Below the pieces are notes generated by a model. It was not told the origin of the DNA. It did no database searches and saw only the letters and a list, made by a program, of their open reading frames with translations. From Dinoroseobacter sp039192165 (GTDB lineage: Bacteria; Pseudomonadota; Alphaproteobacteria; Rhodobacterales; Rhodobacteraceae), in assembly GCA_039192165.1 (NCBI GenBank), contig JBCCXD010000004.1:186001-250000 (forward strand): a stretch of 64,000 nucleotides of DNA, given 5' to 3'. Shown piece after piece: positions 1 through 7,956 of this stretch. The position numbers and the translations under genes are program-made. Numbering within the stretch: position 1 is the stretch's first letter; every line of letters begins with the position of its first letter.

Positions 1-1
1 C

Positions 2-1312
2 GCGCTTAAGGATCTGGCCGAGGGGTTTGAGAAGGCGCTGCCAGGTCCGTTGCGCGAGGGTGCGCAAAGGGCCCGCAACCTTGTAACCGGCGAACACGGC
101 TCTTCCGCGACGCTGTTTGAGGAACTCGGTTTTGACTATATTGGCCCGATCGACGGTCACGATGTGTCGCAGCTTCTGCAGGTTCTGCGCGCGACCCGCG
201 CGAAAGCCACCGGACCGATCCTGATCCATGCTTGCACGGTGAAGGGGAAAGGCTATTCGCCCGCTGAGTTATCGGATGACTGCTATCACGGTGTTGCCAA
301 GTTCGACGTAAAAACCGGCAAGCAAAAAAAATCCGCTCCAAATGCTCCGCAATACACCAAGGTTTTCGGGGAAACTCTGACCAAACTCGCCGAAAGCGAC
401 AGCCGGATTTGCGCTGTGACCGCGGCCATGCCGGGCGGGACGGGTGTCAACGCAATGGGTAAACGGTTCCCTGGCCGCGTCTTCGACGTTGGCATCGCCG
501 AGCAACATGCTGTGACCTTCTCAGCGGGGCTGGCGGCAAGCGGGATGAAACCTTTCTGCGCGATCTACTCCAGCTTCTTGCAACGCGGATACGACCAGGT
601 CGCGCATGATGTGGCGCTTCAGAAGCTGCCGGTGCGCTTTGCGATTGACCGCGCCGGGCTTGTAGGCGCTGACGGACCTACCCATGCAGGCGCCTTCGAC
701 ATCGGCTATCTGGGCGCGTTACCGAACATGACCGTTATGGCGGCGGCTGATGAGGCTGAACTTGTTCACATGGTCACGACGGCCGCAGCCTTTGATGAGG
801 GTCCCATCGCGTTCCGCTATCCACGTGGGGAGGGCGTCGGCACCGATCTGCCCGAAGAGGGCACTGTTCTGGAGATCGGAAAGGGTCGGATTGTACGGCA
901 GGGCGATCGTGTCGCGCTGCTGTCGCTTGGCGCGCATCTGTCCGAATGCCTTGCAGCTGCCGAGGAGTTGGATGCACGCGGCGTTTCAGTCACGGTCGCC
1001 GATGCGCGCTTTGCCAAACCGCTCGACACTGACCTTATTGTTCAGCTGGCGCAAAACCACGAAGCGCTCATAACGGTTGAGCAGGGCGCTCAAGGAGGCT
1101 TCGGTGCTTTCGTTCTGCAATGGCTTGCGGGGACTGGCCGGCTGGACGGGTCTTTGAAGGTGCGCACCCTGACCCTACCAGACCGGTTCATCGATCAGGC
1201 CAGTCCTGATGATATGTATGCCGATGCGGGTTTGACTGCCCATGACATCGTGACGACTAGTCTGCATACACTGGGTGTCGAAACCGCGCTTCTGGCGGCA
1301 ACCCGCAGTTAA
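2..1312 (+). CDS. dxs: 1-deoxy-D-xylulose-5-phosphate synthase, 5' end cut by window edge
   Basis: Thiamine-diphosphate enzyme that condenses pyruvate and glyceraldehyde 3-phosphate, the first step of the MEP isoprenoid pathway, in the cytoplasm. About 436 residues are visible; family members are about 640, so the N-terminal third with the TPP/Mg GDG motif lies left of the window. Visible are the central transketolase-like domain with the catalytic glutamate motif GIAEQHAVTFSAG, followed by the conserved DGPTHAG segment, and the C-terminal transketolase domain. The frame is open from base 2, so no start is assigned. It faces idi across a bidirectional terminator. In Rhodobacter-type clusters dxs follows the puf operon, so puf genes are expected just to the left. 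It supplies isoprenoid precursors for the bacteriochlorophyll tail and carotenoids. Confidence 0.96.
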   Translation, partial: ALKDLAEGFEKALPGPLREGAQRARNLVTGEHGSSATLFEELGFDYIGPIDGHDVSQLLQVLRATRAKATGPILIHACTVKGKGYSPAELSDDCYHGVAKFDVKTGKQKKSAPNAPQYTKVFGETLTKLAESDSRICAVTAAMPGGTGVNAMGKRFPGRVFDVGIAEQHAVTFSAGLAASGMKPFCAIYSSFLQRGYDQVAHDVALQKLPVRFAIDRAGLVGADGPTHAGAFDIGYLGALPNMTVMAAADEAELVHMVTTAAAFDEGPIAFRYPRGEGVGTDLPEEGTVLEIGKGRIVRQGDRVALLSLGAHLSECLAAAEELDARGVSVTVADARFAKPLDTDLIVQLAQNHEALITVEQGAQGGFGAFVLQWLAGTGRLDGSLKVRTLTLPDRFIDQASPDDMYADAGLTAHDIVTTSLHTLGVETALLAATRS

Positions 1313-1334
1313 ACCCGTCGAAAACGGCGACACA

Positions 1335-1359
1335 AAAAGGGGCCTAAGCGGCCCCTTTT
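1335..1359. terminator. Bidirectional Rho-independent terminator between dxs and idi
   Basis: A 10-bp perfect stem AAAAGGGGCC / GGCCCCTTTT around a 5-base loop lies between the convergent dxs and idi genes. The flanking A and T runs make it usable in both directions. Confidence 0.85.
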
Positions 1360-1381
1360 GAATTTCGCGATGTTCGGGATT

Positions 1382-1912
1382 TCACACGCGCAGAAGTGTT
1401 CCGAAGATCCGGTCTGCGTGTTCTTGCAGATAAATCCGAAGCCAGGGCGTGTAGCGTTCCGGGCGGCGCTTGGTTTCAGCCATCAGATCGTAAAGATCGA
1501 CCCAGCGCGTCGCTGACACTTCCTCAGGATTAGGCTCGAGTTTGAGCTCCTGATCGGCCTGTGCGATGAAGATGTCGACAACCTCGTGTTCAATCAGGCC
1601 ATTCCCGACATCGGCGCGGTACTCCACCCGATCCCGATGCACAGGGTGCAGACCCTTAATGCCGAGCTCTTCGTCGAGCCGACGCATCGCACAATCGACG
1701 GGTTTTTCGTTCCAAAGAGGATGCGTGCAGCATGTGTTCGCCCAGAGACCGGGCGTATGATATTTCTTGTCTGCACGTTTCTGGAGAAGGATGTCGTCGC
1801 CGCGCATGACAAATACAGACACGGCTTTGTGCCGCAATCCGCGTTGATGCGCCTCGAGTTTCTCAACAGGTGTCAGTTCCCCGTTGACCCATGTTGGCAC
1901 CATATCGGTCAT
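1382..1912 (-). CDS. idi: Isopentenyl-diphosphate delta-isomerase (type I, Nudix fold)
   Basis: Interconverts isopentenyl diphosphate and dimethylallyl diphosphate. The 176-residue protein has the type I hallmark NTCCTHPLW at residues 59-67, carrying the catalytic cysteine (Cys62), and an EHE segment at residues 108-110 that supplies the acidic metal/catalytic residue. Length matches the family. Its ATG overlaps the stop codon of bchP by 4 bp (ATGA), so it is the last gene of a bchG-pucC family-bchP-idi operon and probably translationally coupled. Rhodobacter clusters carry the same gene at this place (orf176). Its role here is to balance precursors for the geranylgeranyl/phytyl tail of bacteriochlorophyll and for carotenoids. 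Confidence 0.96.
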   Translation of the reverse strand: MTDMVPTWVNGELTPVEKLEAHQRGLRHKAVSVFVMRGDDILLQKRADKKYHTPGLWANTCCTHPLWNEKPVDCAMRRLDEELGIKGLHPVHRDRVEYRADVGNGLIEHEVVDIFIAQADQELKLEPNPEEVSATRWVDLYDLMAETKRRPERYTPWLRIYLQEHADRIFGTLLRV

Positions 1913-3105
1913 ACCGACACCGGTGAGATAAGGCCTGACAGATGCGCAAGGTTTTTAACCCCGATCTTCAGGTGCGCCAGGGGTCGCGCCTTGACCAGTT
2001 TCTTGTTCATGTATGCTTCGAATGTTAGCCGCTGTACGTCCACGTCGTGGCACAGCGACACAAATCGCTCCCGTCGCTCATCGGATTTATAGTACGCGTC
2101 CTGCATTGCGCCGAGGATGCGAAAAACTGACCCATGCTCTTTCAAGAAGGCCTTGCGCGCCCTGGCAAGGTCTTTTGCGCGGCCGGTTTTCAGGCATTCC
2201 AGCGTCGCGCGTCCGGCTTGCCGACCGCATTCCATCGCGTAGTAGATCCCCTCTCCGGAAGAGGGCGCGACCACGCCAGCCGCATCGCCTGCAAGCACCA
2301 CGTCTTCTCCGTTGTCCCATTTATCCAGTGGTTTTAAGGGGATTGGAGCACCTTCCTTGCGGATGGTTTCGCATTCCATCAAGCCCGAGCTTTCGCGCAG
2401 CAACCGGGTGGCAGCCTTCAGGTCGGTCCCGTCAATTCCCGTGCCCATTCCGACGCTGGCATGGGGTCCGTGTGGAAAGACCCAGCCGTAGAAATCAGGA
2501 GAAATCGTGCCGTCATAGATCACGTCGCACCTGGTCGGGTCGTATGCGGTGACCCCTTCCGGTGCTTTTATGATCTCGTGGTAGGCAATGACATAAGGGA
2601 TGCTGTCACCCCCCGGAACTTCCGCGCGCGCAACATCCGAGCGGGCCCCGTCCGCGCCGATGATCAGCTTGGTGCGCAGCGCAACCTCTTCGCGGTTTTT
2701 CTTGTCGCGGTAAATCACCCAAGTGCCCTGCTCCGAACGGTCGATGCGCAGGAAGGTGCCGGTGTGACGGTCGGCTCCGGCTTTTGCGGCGCGGTCTCTT
2801 AGGAACTCATCGAAGTACTCACGATCGACCATGCCGACATACCCATTTTCGATCGGAATATCGACTGAGCGCGCGGTGGGCGAAACCATACGCGCTGTGT
2901 TGATTTTGGCGACAAGCTGACTGTCGGGGATCTCGAAATCCTGGATCAGCCTCGGCGGAACGGCGCCGCCGCAAGGTTTGATCCGGCCAGCCCGGTCGAT
3001 CAGCGCCACTTTGCGCCCGGCACGGGCGAGGTCTTCGGCGGCGGTTGCACCGCAGGGGCCGCCCCCCACCACCACGACATCGTAAGTCATACCGTCCACT
3101 CCCAT
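1909..3105 (-). CDS. bchP: Geranylgeranyl reductase of bacteriochlorophyll synthesis
   Basis: FAD/NADPH-dependent reductase that reduces three double bonds of the geranylgeranyl tail to phytyl on bacteriochlorophyllide esters. The 398-residue protein begins with a Rossmann FAD motif GGGPCGA (residues 14-20), followed by a KPCGG segment typical of the family, and has the second FAD motif VVLAGDAAG in the C-terminal half. The ATG at 3105 overlaps the upstream stop (TAATG). A second in-frame ATG at 3090, directly before the Rossmann strand, is an equally plausible start and would remove five residues. The operon is bchG, PucC family, bchP, idi. Confidence 0.96.
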   Translation of the reverse strand: MGVDGMTYDVVVVGGGPCGATAAEDLARAGRKVALIDRAGRIKPCGGAVPPRLIQDFEIPDSQLVAKINTARMVSPTARSVDIPIENGYVGMVDREYFDEFLRDRAAKAGADRHTGTFLRIDRSEQGTWVIYRDKKNREEVALRTKLIIGADGARSDVARAEVPGGDSIPYVIAYHEIIKAPEGVTAYDPTRCDVIYDGTISPDFYGWVFPHGPHASVGMGTGIDGTDLKAATRLLRESSGLMECETIRKEGAPIPLKPLDKWDNGEDVVLAGDAAGVVAPSSGEGIYYAMECGRQAGRATLECLKTGRAKDLARARKAFLKEHGSVFRILGAMQDAYYKSDERRERFVSLCHDVDVQRLTFEAYMNKKLVKARPLAHLKIGVKNLAHLSGLISPVSV

Positions 3106-4400
3106 TATTCTCCGGGTACGAGGGTAGGATCCGCCGCCCGATATGTGTGGCGGGCTTCGATAACCCGCAAAGCCAAAAGCGCGGACACCAGGAAGAGTGT
3201 CGCTTCGAACAAGAAAACCGCCCCAAAGGCCGAGGCATCCGTTTCAAACACCTGCCGCAACAGGTCCGCACTGGCTGCGCCCACCAAGCCACCAAAACCC
3301 GCGGCAATCGCTTGCGCCGCACCCCAGAGTCCCATCCGGGTCCCCTCGCGCGCTTCTCGTCCTTCGCCGGCGAGCTGCATCATTGATCCGATCGCCGCAA
3401 CCGCGAAGGCTCCGTTTGCAAAGCCAAGAAAGACAACTGCCGGAACAAGCGGCGCTGCAGGCCCGATCTGCCCCAGAAGCGTAACCAGGCTAAGCGCCGC
3501 CGCAGAAGCCAGACACCCGCCGATCACCCATGATTTCAGATTTCCAAGTTTCAGTCCGGTGGCGCAGATGCCAACCGTCACCATGCCAAGGAACACGCCC
3601 CCGTTTTGTGCCCCGCTGAGCGAGGTCGACTGACCAGGTGTGAATTCGAAAACCAGGCCGGCATAAGGTTCCAGAATGAGTTCCTGCATGAAATAGGCGG
3701 TCATTGACAGAAAAACGAAGATCGTGAAGTTGCGCGCTTTGCGCTCGGCCCACACTTCGCGCAAGCCTTCGAGGAAAGGCAGGCAGGTCTGCTCGGGCGC
3801 CGTGCAGGTAACTCGCGCTTCAATGCCCCATACTGCGAGCGCGGTCAGGACGATCGCTCCTGCGCACACGGCGCCAACAATTTTCAGCAAAAGCGCGGGG
3901 GAATAAGGGTCCAGGAGGCTGCCGACCACACCGGCAGTGATTGCAATACCGGCGATCATCATCAGCCAGGTGATTGTCGCCGCTGCGGCCCGGCGCCGGG
4001 GCTCGGTCGCTGTGGCCAGAAGCGCCAGCAACGAGGTGCCCGAGGCGCCGACCCCGATCCCGATCAATGCATAGGCAAAGACCGAAATTGCCATTCCGGC
4101 GGTGAAATGCGTCTCCATCCGGACAACGCCATAGGCCGCAGCAAAGCCGCCAAGGGCCAGCACGGCCATCCCCCCGATGATCCAGCGGGTGCGTTTGCCG
4201 CCGGTATCAGAGCGGTAGCCCCATTGCGGACGCGTGATCTGGATTCCGTAGTGCAGACCGACCAGCAGGCCCGGCAGCACTGCGGGCAGCGACAGTTCGA
4301 CCACCATCAGACGGTTCAGGGTCGATGTTGTCAGCACGACAATCGAACCAAGGCACATTTGGACAAGACCGAACCGGAAGATAGAGAGCCAGCTCAGCAT
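3105..4400 (-). CDS. PucC/BCD-family membrane protein (orf428 type) of the bchG-bchP operon
   Basis: A 431-residue, roughly 12-helix membrane protein of the BCD family within the major facilitator superfamily, related to PucC and LhaA. The N-terminus (MLSWLSIFRFGLVQMCLG) and the RPQWGYRSD loop after the second helix are typical; LhaA at 16487 has a similar FRSDTHKSA loop. The start at 4400 is chosen because it overlaps the bchG stop (TGATG) and starts at the conserved N-terminus, although the frame is open 66 codons further upstream inside bchG. The Rhodobacter capsulatus counterpart is orf428, also between bchG and bchP. The family is thought to handle (bacterio)chlorophyll delivery or light-harvesting assembly; the precise role of this member is not known to me, so no symbol is given. 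Confidence 0.9.
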   Translation of the reverse strand: MLSWLSIFRFGLVQMCLGSIVVLTTSTLNRLMVVELSLPAVLPGLLVGLHYGIQITRPQWGYRSDTGGKRTRWIIGGMAVLALGGFAAAYGVVRMETHFTAGMAISVFAYALIGIGVGASGTSLLALLATATEPRRRAAAATITWLMMIAGIAITAGVVGSLLDPYSPALLLKIVGAVCAGAIVLTALAVWGIEARVTCTAPEQTCLPFLEGLREVWAERKARNFTIFVFLSMTAYFMQELILEPYAGLVFEFTPGQSTSLSGAQNGGVFLGMVTVGICATGLKLGNLKSWVIGGCLASAAALSLVTLLGQIGPAAPLVPAVVFLGFANGAFAVAAIGSMMQLAGEGREAREGTRMGLWGAAQAIAAGFGGLVGAASADLLRQVFETDASAFGAVFLFEATLFLVSALLALRVIEARHTYRAADPTLVPGE

Positions 4401-5305
4401 CACAGACCCTCCAGTCCGCGCAGAGCAAAGGCCGTGACCATCATGCCGGAGACATAGAATAAAACTCCGGTTCCGTTGTACCACGGGGCGCGGGCTTTCG
4501 GGTTCTCCAGCATTTCGCGCATGGCCCAGATTTGCAGAACCAGAAGGCCGGTTACGACAAGCGCACGCTCGTTCAGTCCCCATGCAAAGAGCAAGCAAAT
4601 CACCGCCATTTGCGGCACTGCCATCACGACACAGGCAAGGCGGCCTGCGCGATCCGGGCCTAGCGTAACGGGCAGCGACTTGACGCCGGTTTGCCGGTCG
4701 CCTTCGAGCGCTTTGAAATCGTTGAGTGTCATGATCCCGTGCGCGCCGATGCCATAGAGCACCGCAACCAGCACGATCCGCCAGTCAGGCGCAGCGAGCG
4801 TCATGACCGCAACGCCAGTAATCCAGGGGAGGCTTTCATAGCTCAGCCCCACCAAGCCCGGCCCCCACCATCCCGACCGCTTCAGACGGACAGGTTCCGC
4901 GGAATATGCCCAAGCAGCGGCAACGGCCACCACGGTGGCGATAAAGCCCCAAACGCCCAGTGACAGTCCCACCAGAAGAGCGAGGGCAGACATGAGCAAA
5001 GCGATCCACAAGCCCCAGCGACCGGGGACCCGGCCCGACGGGATCGGGCGGTGCGGTTCATTGATGGCGTCCACATGCCGGTCGCACCAGTCGTTGGCAG
5101 CCTGGCTCATACCGCAGACAATCGGTCCGGCCAGGATGATGCCGAGCAACAACCTCCCCCAGTTTTCGGAAACGGGGACCCCCGAGGCGATCACACCGCA
5201 GGAATAGGCCCACATAGGTGGAAACCACGTGATCGGTTTGATCAGTTCCAGAGCCGCTGAGGGCTCAGGCATCGATCTGGTCTGTAAATCGAGACTGACA
5301 CTCAT
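4400..5305 (-). CDS. bchG: Bacteriochlorophyll synthase (geranylgeranyltransferase)
   Basis: UbiA-superfamily membrane prenyltransferase that esterifies bacteriochlorophyllide with geranylgeranyl (or phytyl) diphosphate, the last step of pigment synthesis. The 301-residue protein has the two aspartate-rich motifs of the family, NDWCDRHVD (residues 71-79) and NDFKALEGD (195-203), and about eight hydrophobic helices. The listed start (5305) gives an N-terminus MSVSLDLQTR that I recall as similar to Rhodobacter BchG, but there is no clear Shine-Dalgarno. Met12 (5272) is the alternative, and one of the upstream PpsR palindromes lies inside codons 2-8. First gene of the bchG-PucC family-bchP-idi operon, downstream of ppsR on the same strand. 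Confidence 0.95.
   Translation of the reverse strand: MSVSLDLQTRSMPEPSAALELIKPITWFPPMWAYSCGVIASGVPVSENWGRLLLGIILAGPIVCGMSQAANDWCDRHVDAINEPHRPIPSGRVPGRWGLWIALLMSALALLVGLSLGVWGFIATVVAVAAAWAYSAEPVRLKRSGWWGPGLVGLSYESLPWITGVAVMTLAAPDWRIVLVAVLYGIGAHGIMTLNDFKALEGDRQTGVKSLPVTLGPDRAGRLACVVMAVPQMAVICLLFAWGLNERALVVTGLLVLQIWAMREMLENPKARAPWYNGTGVLFYVSGMMVTAFALRGLEGL
5283..5300. promoter_or_regulatory. PpsR/CrtJ-type operator, site 1 (inside bchG codons 2-8)
   Basis: Palindrome TGTAAATCGAGACTGACA fits TGT-N12-ACA, the DNA target of the PpsR/CrtJ repressor. It overlaps the first codons of bchG if translation starts at 5305. It is 6 bp from site 2, similar to the close spacing of paired PpsR sites in Rhodobacter. 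Confidence 0.7.
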
Positions 5306-5306
5306 G

Positions 5307-5324
5307 TGTCAATCAAACACGACA
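5307..5324. promoter_or_regulatory. PpsR/CrtJ-type operator, site 2 upstream of bchG
   Basis: Palindrome TGTCAATCAAACACGACA has the full consensus TGTC-N10-GACA and starts two bases upstream of the bchG ATG. On the bchG strand its proximal end reads TTGACA, a perfect -35-like hexamer, so repressor and RNA polymerase could compete directly. Confidence 0.78.
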
Positions 5325-5351
5325 AGATGAGTCGCATCAAGCGCAGATACC

Positions 5352-5369
5352 TGTCTAGCCAGGTTTACA
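5352..5369. promoter_or_regulatory. PpsR/CrtJ-type operator, site 3 in the ppsR-bchG spacer
   Basis: TGTCTAGCCAGGTTTACA is a third TGT-N12-ACA palindrome, 27 bp from site 2 and 37 bp from the end of ppsR. On the bchG strand a weak TTGCTG / GTATCT promoter pair (17-bp spacer) would straddle it. Confidence 0.7.
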
Positions 5370-5405
5370 GCAAAATTTCCGTCAGAAAAGTTGGTAAAGG
5401 CGACG

Positions 5406-6836
5406 CTAGTCTTCGCCGCCCTTGTGCAGAAGGCCGTATTTCCGCAGTTTCACGTAAAGACTTTGCCTGCTTAGGCCAAGCATTTCGGCCGCAGCAACCC
5501 GATTGTTCCGCGTCAGATCGACGGCTGTCTCGATGCACATTTTTTCGACAACATCGGTCGTCGCCGACACGATATCCTTCAGCGGGGCTGACCCGACGAG
5601 GCCCATGACATTCTGCATGGCTTCATTCGACACGGGACCTGCCGTTGCCGGGCTGTCACGAACAACGTCCATACGGGACGCGTCACGGACCACGAAAGCA
5701 AAGCCGCCATTTGTGCGCGCCTCAACCTGGGTCGCCGAGATTTCGACCGAAATCTTCGATCCATAAGCGCTGTCGAGCCGTGTTGAATAGACAGGCATGG
5801 TCCCGTTGCGACTGGCGTTGTCGAGCAGGACTTTCAGATCGACGCTGCCGCGCGCCAGGAAATCAGAAAGTGGTTTGCCTTTAATGTCAGACAGCTGACC
5901 CACCTCGGTGAGGTTTAAGAAGGCTTCATTGGCATTTCGGATGGTGCCGGTGCGGTCTGTGAAAACGATCGCGTCCGCGCCTTCGCGGTAAAGAAGCGTC
6001 ATCACTTCAGCCAGTTCCTCCGCAAAGACTTCAGGGGTTTCCGGACCCTCTAGACGGCAGAGATAGGTTTTCTCGCCGCCGGCACGGAACAGCCTTGCAT
6101 GTATCGCGATTTCTTTGCCGGTTCCACGGATTGTCGCGTTTACCGGCACCCGTGTTTCGGAGCTTACGCTGGCGGCCAACTGTTCTACCAGTTCGCCGCG
6201 CTTGAAGCCGTCAAGCTCTGCGCCAAACTGCGCACCTGTCAGCGCATCCGGATCTGCTCCCAGAACGCTGCCGGCCGCCGTATTCAAGTCGTTGATCCGT
6301 CCCGTGCTTGCGTCGATCAGAACCAGAGCGTCGCGGGTGGTATCCATAATCACGCGATAGCGCGTCTGAAAATCGCGGTGGCTTTCATAGTCTTTTTCCA
6401 ACGCGAGCTGTGCCTTCACAAGGCGATGCTGTAGCTCTGCAACGGGACGCATATCGCGCCCCAGCATCAGGATCACGTTCTTGTCGCTGGTCCGATGCAG
6501 AGTATAGCGGATCGGGAATTCCCAATTCGCATTGTCGTAGTGATTGACCTCGATGGCGTCAGTTGTTGAGGCTTCTCCGCTATTGTATGCCGCCAGTAGC
6601 TTTTCCAGTTTGCCGAGGCTGTCTTCGGCGAGAAAATCGCGAATGTTGCGTTTCTCCCAGTGGTCAAGTCGCCCAATCGTCGGGTTAAGCGGATTCACGA
6701 CCAATGACTGAACAGTCCCTTGAAGATCAAGAACAATCGCCAAATCCGCCGCTGTTGCGACGATCTCGTTGAACTGCTCAGGATCGATCCTAGGGGCCGA
6801 CTGTTCGTCCCAGAAGTCTCTTTCGCGCGTGTTCAT
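5406..6836 (-). CDS. ppsR: PpsR/CrtJ photosynthesis gene repressor
   Basis: Transcription factor that represses bch, crt and puc genes under oxygen or light. The 476-residue protein has an N-terminal PAS-like region (about 20-130), a linker helix, two PAS domains (about 155-260 and 275-390), and a C-terminal Fis-type helix-turn-helix (about 435-470, RVAAAEMLGLSRQSLYVKL). It has only two cysteines: Cys260 in the YLCRL strand and Cys434 next to the HTH. They correspond in position to the redox-active pair described for Rhodobacter PpsR. An AGGAG sits 7 bases before the ATG. It lies just downstream of ppaA on the same strand; its likely targets, four TGT-N12-ACA palindromes, flank bchG and bchF. 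Confidence 0.96.
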   Translation of the reverse strand: MNTRERDFWDEQSAPRIDPEQFNEIVATAADLAIVLDLQGTVQSLVVNPLNPTIGRLDHWEKRNIRDFLAEDSLGKLEKLLAAYNSGEASTTDAIEVNHYDNANWEFPIRYTLHRTSDKNVILMLGRDMRPVAELQHRLVKAQLALEKDYESHRDFQTRYRVIMDTTRDALVLIDASTGRINDLNTAAGSVLGADPDALTGAQFGAELDGFKRGELVEQLAASVSSETRVPVNATIRGTGKEIAIHARLFRAGGEKTYLCRLEGPETPEVFAEELAEVMTLLYREGADAIVFTDRTGTIRNANEAFLNLTEVGQLSDIKGKPLSDFLARGSVDLKVLLDNASRNGTMPVYSTRLDSAYGSKISVEISATQVEARTNGGFAFVVRDASRMDVVRDSPATAGPVSNEAMQNVMGLVGSAPLKDIVSATTDVVEKMCIETAVDLTRNNRVAAAEMLGLSRQSLYVKLRKYGLLHKGGED

Positions 6837-6875
6837 CTCACGGCTCCTGTTAGCTGCGCCGGGGCAGCGATGCGG

Positions 6876-7832
6876 CTATATTAGTTTTGCCGGTTTCGTG
6901 GTCGTTGCAATGCCACACAAGCTCAGTGCCTCTCGAGCATCCGAGGTCACGTGATCGGCTCCAGTCATTGCTTTGATATCAACGTCCAAGCTTGTGACGG
7001 GGCCACCTACTAAAATAGGTGTCACGGTCCGAATGCCACCTTTGAGTGTTTTTACTATATCCCGCACAGATGCAAGCGTTCTGCGCGACGACGCGGAAAT
7101 GCCAACCATGGAAAAGCGATGTTTACGACATAGGCGCAGGATCTCTGCCGGGTTGTTGCCCAAAGTCAGATGCACCCGCACGCCCAGTCTGCGGAATTGC
7201 TCCGCTAAAACGAAGATCCCAAGCGTGTGCTGTTCGACGCGGGGAACAACAAGAAGGATTGACGCCTCTTCCTCGCGGTCTTCGGAAACCGGGCTTCGTT
7301 CGCAAATGGTCCTGACAGTTTCCTGAAGCCGCGCTGCGCCAATGGTGACTTCGGCGAAGCTCAGTTTGTCATGGGCCCAAAGCTCGCCCATGTAACGGGC
7401 GGTGTCGGGAACGATGCTTTCGATGATATCTTCAGTGGAAACGCCTTTCGACATAACGCTCGCCAGGGCGTCGTGGCGACGCTGATCATCTGTATCCAGA
7501 TATGCTTCAGTGAGGGTGTAAAGATTGGCGAGAGGGGAGGACTTATCCACTCCATCGACACCTTCGGCAAGTACACATAGGGCTTTGGCGGCGAGCATCT
7601 GAACTTCGCCGTCCGACAGGTGCACACTCGACCTGGTCTGCGGAGGACCCTCGTCTCGCACGGTTTCCTCGCTCTGCGCCACTCCGGACGCGTCAGCATC
7701 TTCCCCAAGCTTAGTGTCGTCGAACCAGTCGCTGTTGTCAAACTTTCTAGACACAAGCTCACGGTATGCATGAAGCTCCGCGTTGAGCGACGATTCGTTT
7801 TGAGACTTTCCTTTGTTTATATGGTCTTTCAC
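6876..7832 (-). CDS. ppaA: PpaA/AerR cobalamin-binding antirepressor
   Basis: Regulator that acts with PpsR on photosynthesis genes; the family binds a cobalamin through a B12-binding-like (SCHIC) domain. The 318-residue protein has a variable polar N-terminus, an alpha-helical middle (about 85-185) and a C-terminal flavodoxin-like B12 fold with EQHTLG, a variant of the cobalamin DxHxxG motif, and GISASSRRT and ILVGGP strands. The start is a GTG at 7832 with a weak ribosome site, so the N-terminus is uncertain. It is transcribed divergently from bchF and shares the 124-bp promoter region that holds a PpsR palindrome; ppsR follows 39 bp downstream. Confidence 0.92.
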   Translation of the reverse strand: MKDHINKGKSQNESSLNAELHAYRELVSRKFDNSDWFDDTKLGEDADASGVAQSEETVRDEGPPQTRSSVHLSDGEVQMLAAKALCVLAEGVDGVDKSSPLANLYTLTEAYLDTDDQRRHDALASVMSKGVSTEDIIESIVPDTARYMGELWAHDKLSFAEVTIGAARLQETVRTICERSPVSEDREEEASILLVVPRVEQHTLGIFVLAEQFRRLGVRVHLTLGNNPAEILRLCRKHRFSMVGISASSRRTLASVRDIVKTLKGGIRTVTPILVGGPVTSLDVDIKAMTGADHVTSDAREALSLCGIATTTKPAKLI

Positions 7833-7878
7833 CGTTTTCAGGCCCCAATTTTCCGGATCTCGCTGTCAACTTTCATTG

Positions 7879-7896
7879 TGTAAGTTTTAGTTGACA
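7879..7896. promoter_or_regulatory. PpsR/CrtJ-type operator in the ppaA/bchF divergent promoter
   Basis: TGTAAGTTTTAGTTGACA matches TGT-N12-ACA. Its right half forms the hexamer TTGACA (7891-7896), which could be the -35 of a plus-strand bchF promoter with a poor -10 around 7913-7920. It is the only strict palindrome in this intergenic region. Confidence 0.72.
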
Positions 7897-7956
7897 CTTT
7901 CAACTCCTCAAATGTAGCCTCGAATTTGAAACGTCAAACGGGGAGGGAGTCGCGGG

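Noticed and set aside
7891..7903. Possible FNR-like site TTGA-N5-TCAA upstream of bchF
   Set aside because: FNR/FnrL sites have six bases between the half sites (TTGAT-N4-ATCAA); here there are five, and it overlaps the PpsR palindrome.
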